Below the pieces are notes generated by a model. That model made no database searches and was not told where the DNA came from. It saw nothing but the letters and a program-made list of their open reading frames with translations. A program made the position numbers and the translations under genes. Shown here in pieces: positions 58,532 through 64,000 of a stretch of DNA of 64,000 nt. The stretch lies in assembly GCA_015680685.1 (NCBI GenBank), contig MNCI01008322.1, positions 148,278 through 212,277 of the forward strand, written 5' to 3'. The DNA is from Gnetum montanum. Taxonomy: Eukaryota > Streptophyta > Gnetopsida > Gnetales > Gnetaceae. Positions within the stretch are counted from its first letter, which is position 1, and every line of letters begins with the position of its first letter.

Positions 58532-58802
58532 GTAGTTAATCCTTAATTAATTCTCTTATTTTGCATTTAGATAAAATAAAATAAAATATAAATATAAATA
58601 AAAAATCATGTGCCTTGGCTTACACATAACCATACACTTGCACTTACACAAGTGAAGCCAAAAAGACAACAATCATGTCCCTAAGTCATTATCTTTGCTC
58701 ATTGGTGCATTTAGGAACTAGAGTCCATGGAATTTGACTAGATTGCTAGTATAATGCTTGTGATTCATATGTTTGGGCATAGGGACTACTTGTTTCTCAT
58801 CA
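58532..58802 (+). repeat. Element D 5' LTR, right piece
   Basis: Resumes after element E with the TSD copy gtagt and ends GTTTCTCATCA. It aligns with the U5 end of the A and B LTRs (TTGCTCATTG..., ATTTGACTAGATTG..., CATATGTTTGGGCATAGGGA). Together the two pieces make about 850 bp, the length of the other LTRs. Confidence 0.8.
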
Positions 58803-58803
58803 T

Positions 58804-58821
58804 TAGCACAATTACAAAGGG
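58804..58821 (+). promoter_or_regulatory. Element D primer-binding site, heavily decayed
   Basis: TAGCACAATTACAAAGGG follows the LTR by one base, as in the other elements. Only 9 of 18 positions match the tRNA-Asp complement; six of the nine changes are G to A. Recognisable only by position. Confidence 0.5.
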
Positions 58822-58952
58822 TTTTTGTTAGTTAGTATGCTACATAGGAAAGATAGTAAAAACATCTAACAACATTGTAAAGGGAACTAACATTAAACTC
58901 TTAAGATAAATACTAATAATAAGTGCACATGTTTTTTTGAAAAATCATTGAT

Positions 58953-61450
58953 ATGACTTCTTCTTGTAGGGAAGATTCTCCACCACCATTCGTAATTGGA
59001 TCCAATCAAAGGCAAGAATGCCAAAAGACACAAGTGATCAAATAGTTCAAAGGTGTCTATACTCATTTAGATGCTTACACTCTAGATTTCATCTTCATCT
59101 TGCATCAAGATGAGTAGTTGCGATGGAGGAACGTGGAAGGCAACATTATGTTTCCTCCCAACTAATTTGTTTCTACAATGCTATTGAATAATCTTATCAA
59201 GTTTGGCATTGTCAAACTTAACATAGAGTACGAGGTTCAAGACCATGCTTATAAGGGTTATCATTCCACAAAGGCCCAACAAAAGAAAGATTGGCAAATG
59301 GAAGCTTAATATGAGGCTTCATAAGGTAAAAGGTTTTTTAACTACTTGTTCTTGTAAACCCACAAAGAAGGCAAGGACTTCTTTTTGGGTGTCTTCCAAC
59401 ATAGATATTCTCCCCCTCTCTTTAATGAGGAGACCCTTAACCAACGATTGTAATCAATTGTGGATAACCTTGGTGATGGAAAGAACGGGTCTAAAGATCA
59501 TGACATCTTAAAATATGGTATTCATAGCTATTCATCTAGAGGTAGGAATAATAATAGACACCAAGAGAAAGATAAACATGGTGATTGAGGTAGGGACTGA
59601 AGAAGAGGATGTAATAGGCATCATTCTGGTGTTGATTCTCTTTCCTCTTTTCCTTCATCATCATCCTCATTATCTTCCTTCTTCAACTCTGATAGAGGAA
59701 GCAGAGATTGAGACCATGGAAGAAGCATTAGAGATCATGATGGAGATGAATGGTGGTATAGGGATGATTGTAGATTTTGCTAGGACAACAAGGACCAGGG
59801 ATAGGAGTAATAGTAGGGGGATGATCATCATAGAGAATGGAGGCATAATAGGACTCATCATAGGCATCATAGCCATAACAGGGACCATAAAGACTGTTAT
59901 GACCATGATGAACCACTATTAGCTACTAGAAACATATTGAATATTTCAAAGGTTGTTAGAATTTGCACTAGGAACTTGAAGAATAACTACATTAAATGGC
60001 TAGATATGAACAATATCTCTAGGCTTGAGGGGGATACAATTCAAATCCATAGAATCATTTACAAGCCTTCCATGACGCTTATGAAATGCAAAATGTGGAG
60101 AATGAATGGAAAAAGTTGAAACTATTTCCAAGGATACTCATAAAGGAAGTAGAAAGCTAGTACCAATCCTTGGAATTAGAATCTATTTGACAATGGAGTT
60201 TAATGCTAGAGCTATTCAATGACAAATACTAAATATACTCTAAAGTGTCCAATCTGAGAAGGAAAGTCTAAGGGTAGAAATAAGGTATTGACAAATCCTT
60301 AGATGTGAACATGGGTAGGTACTACTCTTTGTTACATTGATGTCTAGGCCATGGATACTCAATAGGATTAGCTACGTCATATCATAGATGAGCTTAGAAC
60401 TAAAACAAGGAGAACTCATGGTGTCTATGCCCAAGGAAGATCTTCTGAGCTAAGGCCCATTAGATTCAAAGGCTCATTGAGCAAGTGAAGAAACAGGAGA
60501 CTAAAAATATTGGAAAGTGAAGAAGAATAAAATAGAGACCCTTCCATCCACAAGAGGGAGGTCCATTTCTATGATAATGAAGTGGAGGCACCACTTGATG
60601 AGGTGGTGTAGATGAAAACCTTGTTGATCTAAAAATCCATAATTGAAAAACTGGCTAAGGTTGATAAAATATGAAACTCCTTGGATGAGAATTTTCAAAC
60701 TACTTTAAAGATTGTAGAGGAACATAAAGATCAAGGAGGCAGTAACTATGAATGAAGGAAGAAAAATGAGGTTGAATGTGAATATTGCAAAGATAAGGGC
60801 AAAGTTGTGGTAGGAGAGGAGGTTGCAAATTTAGAATCTAATGATGAGGGGTGTGACATCTACTAATATGAACATCCCAATGGATGTTGCCCTGCATTGT
60901 CACACTTATAAGAATCTGGGGTGTATGCTTTAAATCCTAGATTGGCAAAATGACAAACACCTTGGAGATTACCTTATCCACAAGGTAACTATTGACAATA
61001 ATTTCACCAATAATCTTACCATTCAAGCAAAGCACCACCTCAACATTAAGAGTAGTACCAGTAGTGGTAATATCCACATTCATGGGAGATGTCACCTCTC
61101 AAGTAGTAGTATCCTTATCACCAACCTGATCCTTATGGATACTATGTTTTGAAGATAATTTCTCCATGTGACTTTTCTAGTCATGCTTCCTTCCCATACC
61201 ACTACTATCTTCATAAATATTACAGAGAATATTTTCCCAGTGGGAAGTCCCCATTCCCTTACTATCCTTCTCAACATCCATCCACTCCTACACCACCATC
61301 ATCAACTCCTTTATCACTTGCTCCATCCATATAGGGTGAAATACTTGCCTAGCCATAGTAAAGAAATGCTATGAAGATGGTAAACTTATATTAGCTCCTT
61401 AATTGAGTGGTTTTGAATCCAAGCCTTGCAAGAGGCCATTCTTTAGAACC
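58953..61450 (+). pseudogene. gag: Element D gag, broken
   Basis: Start ATG 58953 (MTSSCREDSPPP), which aligns with the MTSSS start of F. Arg/Asp/His-rich zone 59520-59920 (HSNRDHKDCYDHDEPLLATR in the gag frame). Capsid core 59935-60500: ILNISKVVRICTRNLKNNYI, KWLDMNNISRLEGG, AFHDAYEMQN, EWKKLKLFPRILIKEVES. Zinc knuckle at about 60849-60891 reads CDIY-stop-YEHPNGCC, so the second Cys is Tyr and a Gln codon has become a stop. Pro/Ser-rich tail 61230-61340. The long open frame at 59515-59922 is not the gag frame. Confidence 0.78.
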
Positions 61451-63501
61451 AATAGCCCCATGAAGCCCTCATAAACATCCTTGGTTGTTAACCCTACTAC
61501 TTCAACCTTTGAAATTTTCATCAAGCAACCTTTGAACCAAAGTGCCCTCTAATTGCACACTATCATGTTGAACCATGCAAGTACATATGGGATCAAGGTT
61601 GGCCATCTTCCCAGGAAGAGATTCGATCTTGGAAGTCCTCTTACCTACTTAAAAATTATCAGAAATGGCTTGTGTAATGCTCTTTTGGATTTAGGTTCTA
61701 GAGTTAACTTGATTTCATAAGAAATGTACAAAGCTTGGAACCTACCTATATTAAAAAAGAGTAACATTATATTAGAGTTGGTAGACCAATCCATCATTGT
61801 TCCTTTGGGATTGGTGAAGGATATTATGACCATAGTTTATGGGTGGTCCTATCTTGCTGACTTTCTAATAATCCATGTGGAAAATAGGAAAGGAAATTTT
61901 CCTATCATCATGTGAAAAGCATGACTGAGCACCATAGATGCAAGGTCAGGGATTAGAGACCTTTCCTTGAAGATTTTCAAAGAAAATAAATTTTAAAAAA
62001 TCAAGAAGAAGAGAAGTCCATGCATCACATATAGTGACACAATATCTCACAATGTGCAAAAACTATGAACCATCAAAGGCACATCACTTCAAGCATGCAG
62101 TCAATGTGTAGAAATCACAAAGATTGAAAGGTGCTTGTATGTAGCAACCACTAAACAGGAGGGTACTCAATGGCTAACAACAAAAAATGAGGCTAGATTA
62201 GCAATATCTATGGAACCAATTGAGAGCCTTACCAACTTCTATGTTAAAGGCATGGATAAGTTGAAGTAGCTCCATCGCCAATTCTCTGATGCACAAAGTG
62301 AGATTGATTAGGGAGAGTTGGATATCCTTGAAACTTTTAAGCAAGAGCTCCTTGAATTAAAGGCTCTATAGGTAGAAATGAATTATGCATTTCTAAATAA
62401 TGGCAAGCTAGTCATTATTAATGCCACACTTGCTTCCACATAGAAGAAGAAATTACTAGAAGTTGTGAACAAATGGTCAACAACCTTTGCTTGTCATATC
62501 ATGAGTTAACAAGAATTGATCCAAGGATATGCTAGCATAGAATTTATACAAACTTCTCCACCAAACCGAAGAGATAGTTGCAAAGATGTTTTAGCTAAAA
62601 ACTCAAGCAAATCATCAAAGAGGAGATTAAATAACTCCTTAAGGCTAGTTCATTTATCCAGATGCAGATAGCAAGTGGGCTAGCCTATTTGTTATTGTAC
62701 CCAAAAAGGAGAAAAATAGAGAGTCTCTATAGACTTTAGGTTGTTGAATAAGGCAACTTACAAAGATCATTTTTCATTGTCATTTATGAACCAAGTGCTA
62801 GATACCATTACGGGGCATTATTACTATAGCTTTTTGGATGGTTATAGTGGCTATAACCAAATCTAGATCACACTAGAGGACCAAGCCAAGACAACATTCA
62901 TAAGTCCTTGGTGGACTTTTACATATTGAAAGATGCCTCTTGACCTATGTAATGCTCATACCACATTTCAACGATTGGTCCTTAGTATCTTCCAGTAAGA
63001 GATTGGTAGCAAGGTAGAAGTCTTCATGGATGACTTCTCTACGTATGAGGCTACATTTGGAAGAGCATTGGATTGCCTTGAGCAAGTGTTTAAAAGGTGT
63101 GTGAAGACCAACTTATGGCTTAATTGGCAAAAGAGCCATTTGATGGTCTAAGAGGACATTGCCTTGGGGCATCAAATTACAAATAAATGGATAATCCTAG
63201 ACAACCTGAAATAGGGGAAGATGTGAGGTTATTTCTTGGCTACATCAATTTTTATAGGTTCTTGATCAAAAAAGTCTTAAATATTTCCAAGCCATTGGTA
63301 GAACTTACAAAGAAAGATGCACCATTTTTTTGGACCAAGGAATGCACAAAATGATTCCAATAGTTTAAGCAGAAACTCTAATTCTATGAATACCAGATTG
63401 ATCTAGGCCATTTGACATCATGAAAGATGCATCCAATTATGCCTTGGGGGTCATGCTTACATAGATGGATGATCAGAAATATCCATATTACATCCACTCT
63501 G
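61451..63501 (+). pseudogene. pol: Element D pol: PR, RT and start of RNase H, truncated
   Basis: Protease at 61670-61990: ALLDLGSRVNLIS (DLG for DSG), a stop, EMYKAWNLPILKKSNIILEL, VDQSIIVPLGLVKDIMTIVY. Linker to about 62500. RT 62560-63350 with several frameshifts; FMDD intact at 63023-63034 (KVEVFMDDFST). RNase H begins at about 63410 (KDASNYALGVMLT, DQKYPYYIHS) and stops dead at 63501 within a block that reads IHSASRSIAGAQ in element C. The rest is outside the window beyond the inserted sequence. Confidence 0.82.
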
Positions 63502-64000
63502 TGTTGGTGACTATTTGGGACATGATCGCCAACGAGTGCCTTAAATAGGATTTAGGTGCTTGCTGGTCTCTGCAATACTAAGGCCCAGATACCTCCAAAT
63601 AGACTCAGTAGTTAAACATGAGAATGTGTTTGCGGTTGTGAATGTTGAAATAGTTGGATTATGTATAAAACTATAAAAAGCTATCATGAAAGAGATTCAA
63701 ACAACTTTGTAAAATACTGTGAGTTGTTGGAGATTCCTATTTTGTTCAATTACTTAATCTATATAGTCTTTATAATACCTACTTGTAACAAATAAAATTT
63801 TATAAAAACCATTCAAGTACAACTCTACCAATCTACTCCTAATTTTCCCGAGCGAGAAAGTTCCACAAGAAAATTAGAAATAGAGTAAGATTCAATAGAA
63901 AGAGAGAGAAAAAAGAAAGAAAGAAAATTTATGTAAAAATATCAAATATTTATGCAACGTAAATTGATACGAGGAAACACTTCATAATAAAGTTATCCCT
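63502..64000 (+). repeat. Probable start of another LTR or repeat element, cut by window edge
   Basis: TGTTGGTGACTATTTGGGAC begins exactly where RNase H homology of D ends, and is unlike the LTRs of the other elements. It is AT-rich with TATATAG (63761) and AATAAAA (63790-63796) motifs and ends in an A/G-rich run (63896-63930). A TG start suggests an LTR, perhaps of a Copia-type family. The other end and TSD are outside the window, so orientation is uncertain. Confidence 0.45.

Larger units (their letters stand above)
37525..63501 (+). mobile_element. Element D: Athila-like Ty3/gypsy retrotransposon, host of nested E and F
   Basis: Plus-strand element. Its 5' LTR is in two pieces (37525-38108 and 58532-58802) around element E. 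Internal sequence follows at 58803-63501 with a degraded PBS, gag, protease, RT and the start of RNase H. It is cut off at 63502 inside the RNase H coding region by another TG-starting sequence. It is the oldest layer of the nest: 9 of 18 PBS positions are altered. The left boundary is uncertain by about ten bases (TGACTATCATG at 37525 or TGATTGATGAA at 37534). Confidence 0.8.

Noticed and set aside
59515-59922. Plus-strand 135-codon Ile/Met-rich ORF in element D
   Set aside because: It is a shifted frame over the Arg/Asp/His-rich gag segment. The gag frame there reads DHDEPLLATR, as in C and E, so the ORF is a composition artefact.

Overview
The window is plant nuclear DNA made almost entirely of decayed, nested Ty3/gypsy LTR retrotransposons. 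The evidence is LTRs bounded by TG...CA, 5-bp target-site duplications (TSDs), primer-binding sites (PBS) complementary to the 3' end of plant tRNA-Asp, gag-protease-RT-RNase H-integrase order, and an FMDDFS-type RT. The tRNA-Asp PBS, the RT/RNase H motifs and an extra ORF after pol point to the Athila-like branch. I see no convincing host gene, tRNA or rRNA. The base composition is AT-rich, and the dense nesting fits a seed plant with a large genome; the species cannot be named from this sequence.

Layout. Element A (+) enters from the left edge: spacer, third ORF (ORF3), 3' LTR ending at 5219; its ORF3 is split by a solo LTR (1400-2191). Element B (+, 6350-19401) is complete in structure: two LTRs, PBS, gag, pol, long spacer, ORF3, polypurine tract (PPT). 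Element C (-, 22038-31588) has gag-pol but only a short ORF in place of ORF3. From 37525 to the right edge lies element D (+), whose 5' LTR is split by element E (-, 38109-58531), whose ORF3 is in turn split by element F (-, 39488-49191). D's gag-pol resumes at 58803 and breaks at 63502, where another TG-starting sequence, probably an LTR of a different family, begins. Between elements lie AT-rich stretches (5220-6349, 19402-22037, 31594-37524) with a ~190-bp tandem repeat, a dispersed repeat, a LINE RT remnant and an unrecognised minus-strand ORF cluster.

How the parts work together. In a live copy, gag and pol would make the particle and replication enzymes, tRNA-Asp would prime minus-strand DNA at the PBS, and the PPT would prime plus-strand DNA. 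All coding regions seen here carry stops or frameshifts, so every copy is non-autonomous or dead. PBS mismatches rise with nesting depth: F 1, E 6, D 9 of 18.

The most interesting signals are non-coding or unusual coding features shared by otherwise diverged elements: (1) a PPT-like tract repeated up to three times per element; (2) a conserved LTR stem that pairs the AATAAA poly(A) signal with an upstream TCTTTATT; (3) a ~900-residue coiled-coil ORF3 with a conserved tail, replaced by a short ORF in elements C and F, some starts being preceded by a splice-acceptor-like AG; (4) a CX2CX3HX3C gag knuckle; (5) Asn at the second catalytic Asp of integrase in all three readable copies.
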